Assembly (NCBI GenBank): GCA_934149165.1
Contig: CAKPDY010000011.1
Span: 1 to 48,448 of the forward strand
Length of the DNA: 48,448 nt
From: an uncultured Clostridia bacterium
Lineage (GTDB): Bacteria > Bacillota > Clostridia > TANB77 > CAG-508
Reading direction: 5' to 3'
Part shown: in pieces, positions 1 to 10,500 of the stretch
Position numbering within the stretch: the stretch's first letter is position 1
Layout: each line of letters begins with the position of its first letter
The notes under the pieces: model-generated
Seen by the model: only the letters and a program-made list of their open reading frames with translations
Told to the model about the DNA's origin: nothing
Database searches by the model: none
Program-made: the position numbers and the translations under genes

Positions 1-6
1 AATTAC

Positions 7-58
7 GCACCTGAACCAGTTGATATTGCTGGGTTACAGGTGCATTTTTTCATTTTTT
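7..58 (+). terminator. Rho-independent terminator of a gene left of the window
   Basis: A 7-bp perfect stem (GCACCTG at 7-13, CAGGTGC at 37-43), extended by AACC/GGTT, is followed by a T-rich tract at 44-58. The T tract lies on the plus strand, so it probably ends a plus-strand transcript that starts before the window and converges on ftsH. Bases 59-171 hold no gene I can see. Confidence 0.65.
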
Positions 59-171
59 ACTGTCAAACTCAGGATATAATTTAATTTTTTTCAATAATAA
101 ATTTCAAAATAATTGCTGGTGTATGTGTATACTCAAAAGTAGGAAAACTGAAGTGTTCCAAATTCCTACAA

Positions 172-1971
172 TTAGGCATTCATAAGTTGATAAAATCTTT
201 CTGCTGTTAGGACTTCTTTTTCTAATAAGTCATTAGATATTAATTCAAGTTTTTCCATATTACTAGCAAGAATTGATTGTGCTTTAAAATATGCATCATT
301 TACTAAAAATTTTATTTCATTTCCTATCATATCTGTATATTTTTCTCCTAATAATTGTAATTGGTATGGGTCTTTATCTAAATTAATGTGGATAGGTCCT
401 ATAGAATCACTCATTCCATATACAGTAACCATATTTTTAGCGATGTCATTTGCCACTTCCAAATCATTACTTGCACCTGTTGAAATATCATCTAATGCTA
501 ATTTTTCTGCAGCACGTCCACCCATTAAAGCTATTAATTTTTCTTCCATTTCTGTTTTTGAAATATAACATTTATCTTCATTGGTTTTGTACATAGTATA
601 TCCGCCAGCAACTCCTCTTGGTATTATAGAAATTTCTTTAATATCTTTTTGTGTTTCTAAAAAATAGCTTACTATTGCATGTCCAGCTTCATGTACAGCT
701 GTTCTTTTTTTATCTTTTTCTGAAATAACCCTATTATGTTTCTCTAATCCAACTGTAACTTTTTTTAATGCATCTTCTATATCTTTATTTGTTATATTGT
801 CACGTTCTCTTATTGTTGCAAGGATAGCAGCTTCATTTAAAATATTTGATAATTCTGCACCTGTAAATCCTGCTGTATCTTCTGCTATATTTCTTAAATC
901 TACATCATTTGAGAATTTCTTTCCTTTTGCATGAATTTTTAGTATTGCCTCTCTTCCATTTAAATCTGGTAAACCAACTGTTATTTGTCTATCAAATCTG
1001 CCTGGACGTAATAGTGCTTTATCTAACATTTCTGGTCTGTTTGTTGCTGCTAATACAATTATTGTTTCATTTGTATCAAAACCATCCATTTCAACTAATA
1101 ATTGATTTAATGTTTGATTATTTTCTGTTTCAGATCCACTTGAACTTGACCTTCTTGAACCTATTGCATCTATTTCATCTATAAACACAATACAAGGAGC
1201 AATTTTTCTTGCTTTTTCAAATAATTTTCTTACTCTTGAAGCTCCTAAACCGGCAAACATCTCAATAAATTCTGAACCACTCATTGATATAAATGGTACA
1301 TTAGCCTCACCTGCTATTGCTTTTGCAATTAATGTTTTTCCAGTTCCCGGATTACCACATAGTAAAACTCCACGAGGTACTTTTGCACCCATTTCTTGGA
1401 ATTTTTTAGGATTTTTTAAAAAGTCTACAATTTCTATCATTTCTTGTTTTTCTTCATCTAAACCTGCAACATCATCAAATTTAACTTTTGTTTTTTGTGT
1501 TTCTGAATCATAAACTTTTCCTTTTTCTCCTAAGCCTTGCATTTTAAACATAATAATTATTAATGCAACCAATAAAATTGTTGGTAAAAAGGAAATTATT
1601 GTTCTTAACATAGTTACAAAAATATTTCTTTCTTTTTGAATTAAATTTATATTACTTCCATTATTTGTTTTATCTTGTACTAAATCTATAAATGAGTCTG
1701 TACTAGGTATTAATACACGTTTTTCTTTTTCTTCATTTTTTAGTTTTACTTTTGCAATATCGCTTCCTTCTGTCATTTCGATTTTTTCAACAGTAGATTC
1801 ATTTATACTTGTAAGTAATTGTGTATATGAAAAATCTTTATCTTCCTTTTCTTTACTATTGTTTATAAATAAAAAAGCTCCTATAAATGCCAATACTATA
1901 ATTATTGCTATGCTTGCTATAATTAATCCTTGCTTTTTTCTGTTTCCATCATCATTATTATTTAATCCCAT
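172..1971 (-). CDS. ftsH: ATP-dependent zinc metalloprotease FtsH
   Basis: This is a membrane-anchored AAA+ protease that degrades misfolded or regulatory membrane and cytosolic proteins. The order of parts is typical: a short cytosolic N-terminus, a membrane helix at about residues 15-37, an extracytoplasmic domain, a second helix at about 118-142, then the AAA+ module. Visible motifs are Walker A (GNPGTGKT, about 205-212), Walker B with FIDEIDAIG, the arginine-finger region (RPGRFDR) and the zinc site HEAGH at 427-431. Its 599 aa are slightly short for the family because the C-terminal tail is brief. The gene starts with ATG behind a GGAG-type ribosome site. CGG triplets at about 604, 1252 and 1349 are all out of frame, as in GGC-GGA. 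The identity is secure. Confidence 0.97.
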   Translation of the reverse strand: MGLNNNDDGNRKKQGLIIASIAIIIVLAFIGAFLFINNSKEKEDKDFSYTQLLTSINESTVEKIEMTEGSDIAKVKLKNEEKEKRVLIPSTDSFIDLVQDKTNNGSNINLIQKERNIFVTMLRTIISFLPTILLVALIIIMFKMQGLGEKGKVYDSETQKTKVKFDDVAGLDEEKQEMIEIVDFLKNPKKFQEMGAKVPRGVLLCGNPGTGKTLIAKAIAGEANVPFISMSGSEFIEMFAGLGASRVRKLFEKARKIAPCIVFIDEIDAIGSRRSSSSGSETENNQTLNQLLVEMDGFDTNETIIVLAATNRPEMLDKALLRPGRFDRQITVGLPDLNGREAILKIHAKGKKFSNDVDLRNIAEDTAGFTGAELSNILNEAAILATIRERDNITNKDIEDALKKVTVGLEKHNRVISEKDKKRTAVHEAGHAIVSYFLETQKDIKEISIIPRGVAGGYTMYKTNEDKCYISKTEMEEKLIALMGGRAAEKLALDDISTGASNDLEVANDIAKNMVTVYGMSDSIGPIHINLDKDPYQLQLLGEKYTDMIGNEIKFLVNDAYFKAQSILASNMEKLELISNDLLEKEVLTAERFYQLMNA

Positions 1972-2089
1972 TTACTTTTTCTCCTTTTGTATTATTTTCC
2001 TCATTATTAGTATTATTATTCTTTTTTACAAATTTTATTTTTATTATTATAAAAAGGAATACTTTTGAAATATAATATGCAAAATTAAT

Positions 2090-2134
2090 TTATAATTTAT
2101 CAAGTTTATTTTGAATAAACTTGATAAATTATAA
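2090..2134 (-). terminator. Hairpin terminator after the PBP gene
   Basis: A perfect 21-bp inverted repeat (2090-2110 and 2114-2134) with a 3-base loop abuts the PBP stop codon at 2135. The stem is AT-rich, and either strand could use it. Confidence 0.7.
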
Positions 2135-4846
2135 CTAGTTATTTGGTACAATAGTATTTGTTATTGAATTTATACTATTATTTGTTGTGTTTTTATTTGT
2201 ATTTGTATTTGTATTAGTGTTAGTATTTGTATTTTGTATTTTATTTACTATTAATGTAATTTTTGCTTCTTTAGATACTATAGAACCTGGATTTATACTT
2301 TGTGATAATACTATACCATTTGATTTTGAAGGTTCTGATTTATATTCAACCCTAACAGTTAAATTTCCTAATGTTCTCCTTGCTTCTTCTTCAGTTTTTC
2401 CAACAACATTTGTAACTGTAATATCTGTATCTTTTTGTTCCTCTTGTCTTCTTCTTTCTTCTTCTTCTCTTTTCTTTTCTTCATCTTTTGCCTTTTTAGT
2501 TTCTGCAGTATGAATATTACATTTTTCAGAAACTACAACATATTTACCATTGCTATTTGTTTTCCATGATGCATTAGCCTCTTTTTCTGGCATAGCTAAA
2601 CCTTTTACAACTTCTGTATGTTCACAATAATCTGTTGCTAATTTTTTGCTTTCAGAACAAATAACAAATTCATTATGTCCTTCACATTTTCCTGGAACAG
2701 CACCTTCAACAAAATATTCTGTATATGTATCTGTACAAGAGCTTGTTGCACATTTTCCAGAGCTTTTACATACTGTTGCTGTTACTACATTACTTGGTTT
2801 TTCAAAAGTTTTACCTTCCAAATTTGAATGTATATTTTTCATTACATTATTCCATATTAATGTGGCTGGACTTCCTCCATAAGTGTTAACTTTTTCTTTA
2901 TAGTCATATCCAAACCAAGTAGCTGCTGTATAATATGGTGTAAATCCACATAGCCATACATCATTCTGTTCTTGAGTTGTACCTGTTTTTGCTGCAACAT
3001 CAATATTAGTCATTTTACATATTTTAGCTGTACCATAGGTACCTTCTACAGGCTGTTTTAATAAACTTTTCATTATATATGCGTTACCTTCTGACATTAC
3101 TCTTCTTGTTTCCTGAACACATTCTATTACAACATTTCCAGATGAATCTTCAACTTTAGTATAGAAAGTAGGTTCAATATAAACACCATTATTAGCAATT
3201 GTTGCATATGCTGCCACCATTTCCAATGTATCAATTCCACAAGTACCTAATGCTGTTGATATATTTGAATCATTTATACTACCTTTTTCTACTTCACTTG
3301 CCTTCTTTAATGAAGTAATACCTAATTCTCTCATATAATCAATTGCTGTATCTACATTAAGTTCTGTCATTACTTTACAAGCCACTATATTAGATGATAC
3401 TTCTAATGCATCTCTAACACTACATAAACCTGATTTTGCAGATGTAGCATTTCCTGGATGATAATCTTTTCCAAAAACTGTATATGAATTATCATATATT
3501 GTTGATGCATTTATTATTCCTTTTTCAAGTGCAGGTCCATATACTCCAATTGGTTTTATTGAAGAACCTGGTTGTCTTTCACTATAAATTCTATTTATTC
3601 CAATAGCATCAACATCTGTTCCTAATCCTCCCATACACCCTACTACTTTTCCAGTTTTATGGTCTATAATAACCATTGCAGATTGTGTATGTTGTCCTTC
3701 TTTTTCTTTGCTTGGTTTTACATATGTATCACTTTTATATTCATTTTCAACAGTTTGTTGAATTGATGGTATTTGAGTTGTATAAATTTTTAACCCACCA
3801 CTATATACACGATTTTTAGCATATTCTTCAGACATTCCCTTTTCTTCTACTAACTCATTTACTACTTGATTTACTGCTGCTGATATATAATATGATTTTA
3901 TTGTTGAAGTTGGTAATTCACCTTTTTCAAACTTTAAACCTTCATTTACTTTTGCAATTGCTTCATTATATTGATCATTATTAATAAAACCTAATTCTTT
4001 CATTTTTCCCAAAACTGTTTTAGTTCTTGACATCATTTTTTCTGTATTAGGATTTTCTTTATATGGATTATATTGACTTGGGCTATGTGTTACACCAGCT
4101 AAAAATGCACATTCCTCAATTGATAAATCACTTGCAGATTTATTAAAATAATATAATGATGCTGTTTCTACACCACAAATATCTCCCCCACTTGAAGCTA
4201 GTGGTATTAAATTTAAATATAATTCCAAAATTTGATCTTTATCAATCATTTTTTCTATTTGATATGCTCTAGACATTTCTCTTATTTTTCTTTGCATACC
4301 TTCTTTTCCGCTACTTTGTTTTTCATTTGTAATATTTTTTACTAATTGTTGTGTTATTGTACTACCACCAAAATTTGACGAACCTGAATGAGTTACATAT
4401 GTTACTGTAGCTGCAGCTGTTCTTTTTAAATCTACACCACTGTGTTTATAAAATCTTTCATCTTCTATTGCAACAAATGCTTTAGGCAAATAAGTACTCA
4501 TATCATTTAAACTAATTATTTTTCTATTTTCTTTTCCTGATAATTCTGCTATTACATTTCCTTCAGCGTCATATATTATTGTGTTTGAATAACCTATTAA
4601 CAAATCTTCTTTTGTCATTGCAAATTTGTCACTAAAGAAAATTCCAACGAAAACTCCTCCTGCAATTAAAAATAATAAAAATAATAATATTATAAATATA
4701 AGTATTGCTTTTTTAACTTTTGAATGTCCTGTTTTTTTATTTTTAGTTTTAGTTCCTTTTATTATTGGGCCATTATTAAAACTAGTTTTTCTTACAGAAT
4801 TATTTGTTCTTTTTCTTTTTTTACTGTTATTTCTTCTACCACTCAT
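2135..4846 (-). CDS. Class A penicillin-binding protein (PBP1A type) with PASTA domain
   Basis: This bifunctional peptidoglycan synthase polymerises glycan strands and cross-links peptides on the outer face of the membrane. A basic N-terminal tail is followed by one membrane helix at about residues 45-70. The GT51 glycosyltransferase domain has EDERFYKHSGVD and STITQQLVKN. The transpeptidase domain has the active-site SSIKP, an SSN-type motif and KTGTT. Near the C-terminus is one PASTA domain (starting about DITVTNVVGKT), preceded by a charged Glu/Arg/Lys stretch. The last residues form a low-complexity Asn-Thr tail built of NT dipeptides. At 903 aa it is long because of PASTA and the tail. 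It may be transcribed alone, since a strong hairpin follows it. Confidence 0.95.
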   Translation of the reverse strand: MSGRRNNSKKRKRTNNSVRKTSFNNGPIIKGTKTKNKKTGHSKVKKAILIFIILLFLLFLIAGGVFVGIFFSDKFAMTKEDLLIGYSNTIIYDAEGNVIAELSGKENRKIISLNDMSTYLPKAFVAIEDERFYKHSGVDLKRTAAATVTYVTHSGSSNFGGSTITQQLVKNITNEKQSSGKEGMQRKIREMSRAYQIEKMIDKDQILELYLNLIPLASSGGDICGVETASLYYFNKSASDLSIEECAFLAGVTHSPSQYNPYKENPNTEKMMSRTKTVLGKMKELGFINNDQYNEAIAKVNEGLKFEKGELPTSTIKSYYISAAVNQVVNELVEEKGMSEEYAKNRVYSGGLKIYTTQIPSIQQTVENEYKSDTYVKPSKEKEGQHTQSAMVIIDHKTGKVVGCMGGLGTDVDAIGINRIYSERQPGSSIKPIGVYGPALEKGIINASTIYDNSYTVFGKDYHPGNATSAKSGLCSVRDALEVSSNIVACKVMTELNVDTAIDYMRELGITSLKKASEVEKGSINDSNISTALGTCGIDTLEMVAAYATIANNGVYIEPTFYTKVEDSSGNVVIECVQETRRVMSEGNAYIMKSLLKQPVEGTYGTAKICKMTNIDVAAKTGTTQEQNDVWLCGFTPYYTAATWFGYDYKEKVNTYGGSPATLIWNNVMKNIHSNLEGKTFEKPSNVVTATVCKSSGKCATSSCTDTYTEYFVEGAVPGKCEGHNEFVICSESKKLATDYCEHTEVVKGLAMPEKEANASWKTNSNGKYVVVSEKCNIHTAETKKAKDEEKKREEEERRRQEEQKDTDITVTNVVGKTEEEARRTLGNLTVRVEYKSEPSKSNGIVLSQSINPGSIVSKEAKITLIVNKIQNTNTNTNTNTNTNKNTTNNSINSITNTIVPNN

Positions 4847-5018
4847 ATTTTTACACCCTTTCTAACTAAATTTTTAGCCAAACTTTCTAATTTATTATAT
4901 TACAAAACCATAAAAATTGAAAGACTTTTTTTAATTTTTGTTATAGTTAATTTTATATTACAGAATTGAATTTAACTTTTTACTTTATGATGTAGTTAAT
5001 TTTACCATGTAATATTTA

Positions 5019-5888
5019 TTAACTATAACATATATTAATAATATCTTTATAATCTGTTACTAAATATGCTCCCTGTTTTATTAACTCATTTGTTCCAACT
5101 GAATTAGTATTACTAATGTTTCCTGGTATAGCAAATACTTCTTTTCCTTGTTCAAGTGCAAAATCTACAGTTATTAATGACCCACTTTTACTTTTAGCTT
5201 CTATAACAACAACTCCATCTGATAATCCACTTATTATTCTATTTCTTGCTGGAAAATTTATTTTTTCTGGTTTAGTACCTATGATATATTCAGTAATTAT
5301 TAGACCATTATTTCTTACAATTCGTTCATATAACATATTATTTTCATATGGATATCTAATATCTAATCCATTTCCTATTACAGCTATTGTATTACCAGAA
5401 GCTTCTAATGCTCCTATATGTGAATATGTATCTATTCCTTTTGCAAGACCACTTATAATGCATTTATCTTGTTTAGCTAAATTATAAGAAATTTGTTTTG
5501 CTACGCTTTTTCCATATTCAGAACACTTTCTACATCCAACAATTGCAATACAATCTTTTTTTAATAACTCTATATTTCCTTTTGCAAATAATATTACAGG
5601 ATTATCATATATATTTTTAAGTTTATTTGGATAACATTTATCTAATATTGTTATAATCTGTATATTGTTTTTATTCATGTATTCTTCATATTTCTCTATA
5701 TTTTTTCTATACTGCTCTCTTAGTATTTCTAATTTATTTTCATTAGTAATATTAATATTTTTTAATAAACTACTTTTACTTAAATTCCAAATTTTTTCTG
5801 GTGTACCATATTCAATTAGTAATTTTTTCTTTTGTAAACTATTTATTTTTTCTAATCTTGAAAACCATATCCAATATTTATTATTCAT
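5019..5888 (-). CDS. dprA: DNA-processing protein DprA
   Basis: DprA binds incoming single-stranded DNA during natural transformation and loads RecA. The Rossmann-like core is clear: VGCRKCSEYG, SGLAKGIDTYSHIGAL, then FPARNRIISGLSDGVVVIEA and SGSLITVDFALEQGKEVFAIPG. The N-terminal region (about residues 1-90) looks like the helical SAM-like domain. At 289 aa it lacks the C-terminal winged-helix domain of longer family members, which is common in Firmicutes. It lies 83 bp downstream of folD with a terminator-like hairpin between, so it may have its own promoter. Whether this organism is competent cannot be told from here. Confidence 0.93.
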   Translation of the reverse strand: MNNKYWIWFSRLEKINSLQKKKLLIEYGTPEKIWNLSKSSLLKNINITNENKLEILREQYRKNIEKYEEYMNKNNIQIITILDKCYPNKLKNIYDNPVILFAKGNIELLKKDCIAIVGCRKCSEYGKSVAKQISYNLAKQDKCIISGLAKGIDTYSHIGALEASGNTIAVIGNGLDIRYPYENNMLYERIVRNNGLIITEYIIGTKPEKINFPARNRIISGLSDGVVVIEAKSKSGSLITVDFALEQGKEVFAIPGNISNTNSVGTNELIKQGAYLVTDYKDIINICYS

Positions 5889-5933
5889 TTTTCTCCTTTC
5901 AATTTCTAAATTTCTATTTTATAACTAAAAAAA

Positions 5934-5963
5934 TAGGAGTCTAAAATTATTTTTAGTCCCCTA
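5934..5963 (-). terminator. Terminator between folD and dprA
   Basis: Read on the minus strand, a stem of about 13 bp with one mismatch (TAGGGGACTAAAA pairing with TTTTAGACTCCTA) is followed by a run of seven T. It lies just after the folD stop, so folD transcripts probably end here. Confidence 0.65.
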
Positions 5964-5971
5964 CTTATATT

Positions 5972-6814
5972 TTATTTATTTTTTGCAGCTTTTACAACAT
6001 TTTCCATAAGCATTGCTATTGTCATTGGTCCTACTCCACCTGGAACAGGTGTTATATATGATGCTTTTTTTTCTACATTTTCAAAATCTACATCTCCCAC
6101 CAATTTACCTTCACTATTTCTATTTATTCCAACATCTATGATAACAGCCCCATCTTTTACCATATCTGCTTCAAGAAATTTTGCTTTTCCTATAGCTACA
6201 ATAATTATATCAGCTTTTTTTGTATATTCTTCTATATTTTGTGTTTTTGAATGACACACAGTTACTGTTGCATCTTTTCGTAACATACATTGTATTAAAG
6301 GTTTTCCTACAATATTACTTCTACCTATAATTACAACATTTTTTCCTTTTATATCTATTTCATACTCTTCTAACATTTTTACTATACCAAATGGAGTACA
6401 AGATATAAAGCAGTCCTCACCAATAGAAAGTTTTCCAACATTTATTGGATTAAACCCATCTACATCTTTTTTATAATTTATCTTATTAAATGCTTCATTA
6501 ATATATAAATTTTTTGGTATTGGACTTTGTAATAATATTCCATGTATATCACTTCTATTATTTAAATTTTCAATTAATTCAAGCAATTCTTTCATAGTTG
6601 TATTCTCATTCATTAAAAATTCTTCATATTGTATGCCTATTTCTTCACAGGCTTTACTTTTGTTTTTTACATATACTTTTGAAGCTTTGTCTTCTCCTAC
6701 CATTATTACTGCTAATTTAGGATTTATTCCTATTTTTTTTAGTTCACTTACTTCATTTTTCAAATTTATTCTTATTTTTTTTGCTAAATCTTTTCCATCT
6801 ATTATTTTAGCCAT
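5972..6814 (-). CDS. folD: Methylenetetrahydrofolate dehydrogenase / cyclohydrolase FolD
   Basis: This cytosolic bifunctional enzyme oxidises 5,10-methylene-THF and hydrolyses the methenyl product to 10-formyl-THF, feeding purine and formyl-Met synthesis. The family signatures are present: YVKNKSKACEEIGI with the catalytic Lys/Tyr region, a GILLQSPIPKNL segment, DVDGFNPINVGKL, the nucleotide-binding VVIIGRSNIVGKP, and the C-terminal PVPGGVGPMTIAML. The length of 280 aa is standard. It begins with ATG behind a GGAGG-type site. It is the last gene of a run that includes the unknown proteins upstream. Confidence 0.97.
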   Translation of the reverse strand: MAKIIDGKDLAKKIRINLKNEVSELKKIGINPKLAVIMVGEDKASKVYVKNKSKACEEIGIQYEEFLMNENTTMKELLELIENLNNRSDIHGILLQSPIPKNLYINEAFNKINYKKDVDGFNPINVGKLSIGEDCFISCTPFGIVKMLEEYEIDIKGKNVVIIGRSNIVGKPLIQCMLRKDATVTVCHSKTQNIEEYTKKADIIIVAIGKAKFLEADMVKDGAVIIDVGINRNSEGKLVGDVDFENVEKKASYITPVPGGVGPMTIAMLMENVVKAAKNK

Positions 6815-6852
6815 TGTGCCATTCCTCCAGTTAATGTTTAAAAGTAAACACT

Positions 6853-7008
6853 TTACCTTTCTTCTTGCTTATCATCTTCAAACAATTTATTTATTTCTTT
6901 TGCTCTATCAGCTATATTTTTCAATTCTTTACTTTCTTTTTCAGCATTAACCTTAGATTTTTGTGCTTTTTCTTTTAAATACTTTTTAAATTCTTCTTCA
7001 TAATTCAT
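6853..7008 (-). CDS. Small highly charged protein (51 aa), unknown
   Basis: I do not recognise this gene. It starts MNYEEEFKKYLKEKAQ and ends FEDDKQEER, is almost entirely Lys/Glu/Asp-rich, and would form one long charged helix with no Cys or membrane segment. It begins 5 bp after the stop of the 146 aa gene and ends 38 bp before folD, so it sits in the middle of a tight co-directional run. That spacing and the uninterrupted frame are the reasons to call it. A role as an accessory of the upstream 146/1042/943 aa proteins is only a guess. Confidence 0.5.
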   Translation of the reverse strand: MNYEEEFKKYLKEKAQKSKVNAEKESKELKNIADRAKEINKLFEDDKQEER

Positions 7009-7013
7009 GATAA

Positions 7014-7454
7014 TCACTCTTTTCTTTTAAATATTTTTAAAAATTTTTTTAAAATCTTTCTTATGATTGATGTTTTATACTCAACCATTTGTACTTTTGT
7101 TTCATTTTCTTGTTCATGTTTATTCTTAGAAAAAAATATATCACTATCAAATTTATTTTTTTCATTTAAACATTCTTCATATTTGCCATCAAATTTTCTC
7201 CACTTTTCTTTATTAAAGTCATCAACTAAATATTCACTCATTATTAATGAAAGCCATGCTTTTGTTTGTGGTAAAAATTCTTGTTCAGAAACTTTTTTAG
7301 TTATATCTATATTTAAAATATACTCATTATCCATATTTTCTTTAATATACTGTATCATTTCCTTAGGAATTTTTTTGTACAATTCTTCACTCATATTATT
7401 AATAATATAATTTAGTTCTGTTAAACTTTTTTTATCATTTGCATCTAATAACAT
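7014..7454 (-). CDS. Unknown 146 aa protein with basic C-terminal helix (paralogue of 35857-36292)
   Basis: There is no recognised family. The protein has a helical N-terminal region (DANDKKSLTELNYIINN), a central stretch with IPKEMIQYIKENMD and LNIDITKK, and a strongly basic, amphipathic C-terminal end (IIRKILKKFLKIFKRKE). It is clearly related to the frameshifted gene at 35857-36292. Both have IP-x-x-[MI]I near residue 30, an (I/F)DI-x-K motif, a similar helical middle, VEYK followed by the basic tail, and nearly equal length (146 against 144 aa). Both also lie directly downstream of genes for large unknown proteins. The basic tail could bind membrane or nucleic acid, which is inference. 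Confidence 0.75.
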   Translation of the reverse strand: MLLDANDKKSLTELNYIINNMSEELYKKIPKEMIQYIKENMDNEYILNIDITKKVSEQEFLPQTKAWLSLIMSEYLVDDFNKEKWRKFDGKYEECLNEKNKFDSDIFFSKNKHEQENETKVQMVEYKTSIIRKILKKFLKIFKRKE

Positions 7455-7514
7455 TTCTATCTTTTTCCTTACTCTATTATTTAGATTTTAAGGTATATCT
7501 ATAAACTTATTTAG

Positions 7515-10500
7515 CTATCTTGTTTTTTCTTTTCCAACATAACGTATTTTTTCTAATATTTGCTTTCCTCTTCTTCTTAGTTTTGCCAAAAGAGATTTAT
7601 CCATATCATAATAAATTTTTGAAAATTCTTTTAATTCTTCTTGCTCTTCTTCTTTTTGTTTATCATTTAAAAACTTTTTTATTTTTCCCTTATTATTAAT
7701 ATCTTTTGTTTTATTTTTAATTGAATATTCATAAGGTTTTAATATCTCTGGAATAGAAATTTTAGGTGAAACATTTTCCAAATAATTTCCATGTTCATCA
7801 AAAACTTGTTCACAACCTTTGCGCAGATATTCTTTATGTATTTTTCTTGCCTCATCTACTATATAAAAACTTGTTGGTGCTCTTAAATAAGATATATCAA
7901 GTCCATCATAAAATCTTCTTTCATATCTTCTATGTTCAGGAATTGTATTTCTATCTTCTTCATAATCTTGCATAAATCTTGTTCTATCTACAGCATCTGC
8001 ATCTTTTAAATAAATACATATCAATTTAGCTACATTATTATTTTTTTTATCAACATTATATTTATCGCATAATTGTTCGAATACTTCTTCATTAAACTCA
8101 TTATGATTTTTTTCATTAACTTCATGATAACTTATGGCAGTTTGTACCATTGCAATTTGCTGTTCATTATATTTTTTAGAACCATCTTTATTTTTTTCTT
8201 TATTCATATAAAATTCAGCTGCTAATGCACTTGGATTAGCATGTTTTACTTCATCTCCATCTTCTCTGTTGCCATCACCTAATCCATTCCAAATTCCATC
8301 TCTACCAACATCATGATATTTAGCAGCTTGAATTACTAAATCAAGATCATCGCCAACTAATTGTTTTTCACCTTTTGCTATTAAATATGAAAATAATACA
8401 ACATTATTTATATGTTTTTGTCCATGTATAGATGAGCTATGTGATGGGTATTCGTCTAATTCTTTTATATCTCCAATAGCTTCACCTATAATTTCTCCAC
8501 CTTTTTTACCTGTTATAGGATCAACTTCTTCTAACATATTATTAATATTTATATTTCTTGGTGGCAATTCCTCAATTATTTTTTTTTCTAGATATTGCTG
8601 TAGGTCATATCCTGGATCATATTCAAAATAAGCATGTTTATATTTTTCCAATTCATTCATAGTAATTATCTTCAATTGTTGATAACACTGTTTTTGAACA
8701 TTAATATCTAAAGTTTTAATTTTATTTTCTATTTTTTCTAATCTATTATTCATAATTTCTTTTGAAAATAATTTTTCACGTATTTCTTTATGTACTAATT
8801 CATTATTATCATTTCGTATATTATTACCAGCTCTATTATTTTCAGATTCTACTATAATTCTTTCCATCAATTTTAGAAAATCCTGTACTTTCTCTGGTGA
8901 AGATTCTAATTGATTTTTATCAAAATTCAAAAATTGTTTTTCTAAATCATCAATTTTTAATCTTTCTCTTATTGCATTATATGTTCTATCAATAATAACT
9001 ATGTTAACATTTCTTTTTTTAGATTCATCTATAGACTCTTTCCAACAAGAATCACTTTTAGCATAATTTTCTACTACACCAGCTCTATAATATTTATTAG
9101 AGTATTTGTTAAAATCTAAGTATTTTTTTAAGTTTTCAGAAGTTAATATTTCATTATTGTCTAAAATATAATTGTTTAAAGAAGGTTCTGCTTCATAAAC
9201 TACATATGATGGTTGTTTTTTATATTTTCCATTGTTTTCATCTATCTTTTTGCTGTTCAATTCACGTCTTTCATCTAAATTTTCGTTATGCCTTCTTCTA
9301 GTTCTATTAATTATTCCATTTGTTAAATAAAATTTTATATCTGCCTTTTCTCCCTTTGTTCTAGCTTTTGCTATATTCATATCTTCAGCAAATCTGCATG
9401 ATGCCATATCCCAAGGTGCAGATGCTAATAAACTTTTTTCATCAAAATCAGTAAATCCCAATTGTGCACCTCTAACTGGAGCATGATTCATATTATTATT
9501 TGCTGTAAGAACTGTACATAAACCATGATTTTTTAATAATTTACAATCCCAATCTAAAGCATCAGAATATGACTTTAAAGAAGTTGAAGCAATTTTATAA
9601 TCTCCTTGTATCATATATACATTTTGTGAATCAATTTGAATTTTATCTGAATCTTTTGGAATATATAATTCTTTATTTCTTTCTCTTGCAAAAAACTTTC
9701 TTAATGTACTATCCATACGATATGATACATTCATAGTATTTTTATTATTAATTTTTGTATAATAATTTTTTAAAATATTTAAATCTTTAGTATCAATAAT
9801 ACTTTTCAATGCTGTCATATATTGTTTTACAGCTTGATTTTCACCTTTTATTCTTTCAATTTCAGATTTAATTTCATTAATATCATTTATCTTCTTGTTT
9901 TGTGTTACAAAATCATATATTTCCTTATCGTTTTCTTTTTCTATTAACTCCATCATTTGTTTATAATCATTTCCATATCTATCCATCATAAATTTTGCAG
10001 AATCTAATCCATGACCAAATTGTTTTAATAATATTACATGCTTGTACTTATCTATTTTATCTAATTTTTCATAATATTCATCTTTAATATTTCCTATTAG
10101 TAAATCATTATACTTCTTATTTACATTAAAATTTTTTATATCACTATATTTTTGAATTTTAAAAAAATTTTTATTTGTCAATAATGCTGTTATTTGTTCT
10201 AGCTCATCAGCATCTTTTTTATTTATAATATTAGAATTGCTTTTCTGATATAAATTATCAATTTTATCTTTCATTGATTTATCCAAAAATAATTCATAAT
10301 ATTCTCCACTTTTAATATTAAATAAATAATCCTCTGCAACACTTATCCAATCCAAATCATTTTTATCCATTTCATTAACAATAGTTGCAAACAATTTGTA
10401 TTGTTCCACACTCAGTGTTGCAATTTGATTTTGTACTTCTGGATATACTGTTAACATACTCAAAAAATTAGATAAATCATTATAGTATGGAGCTAATATT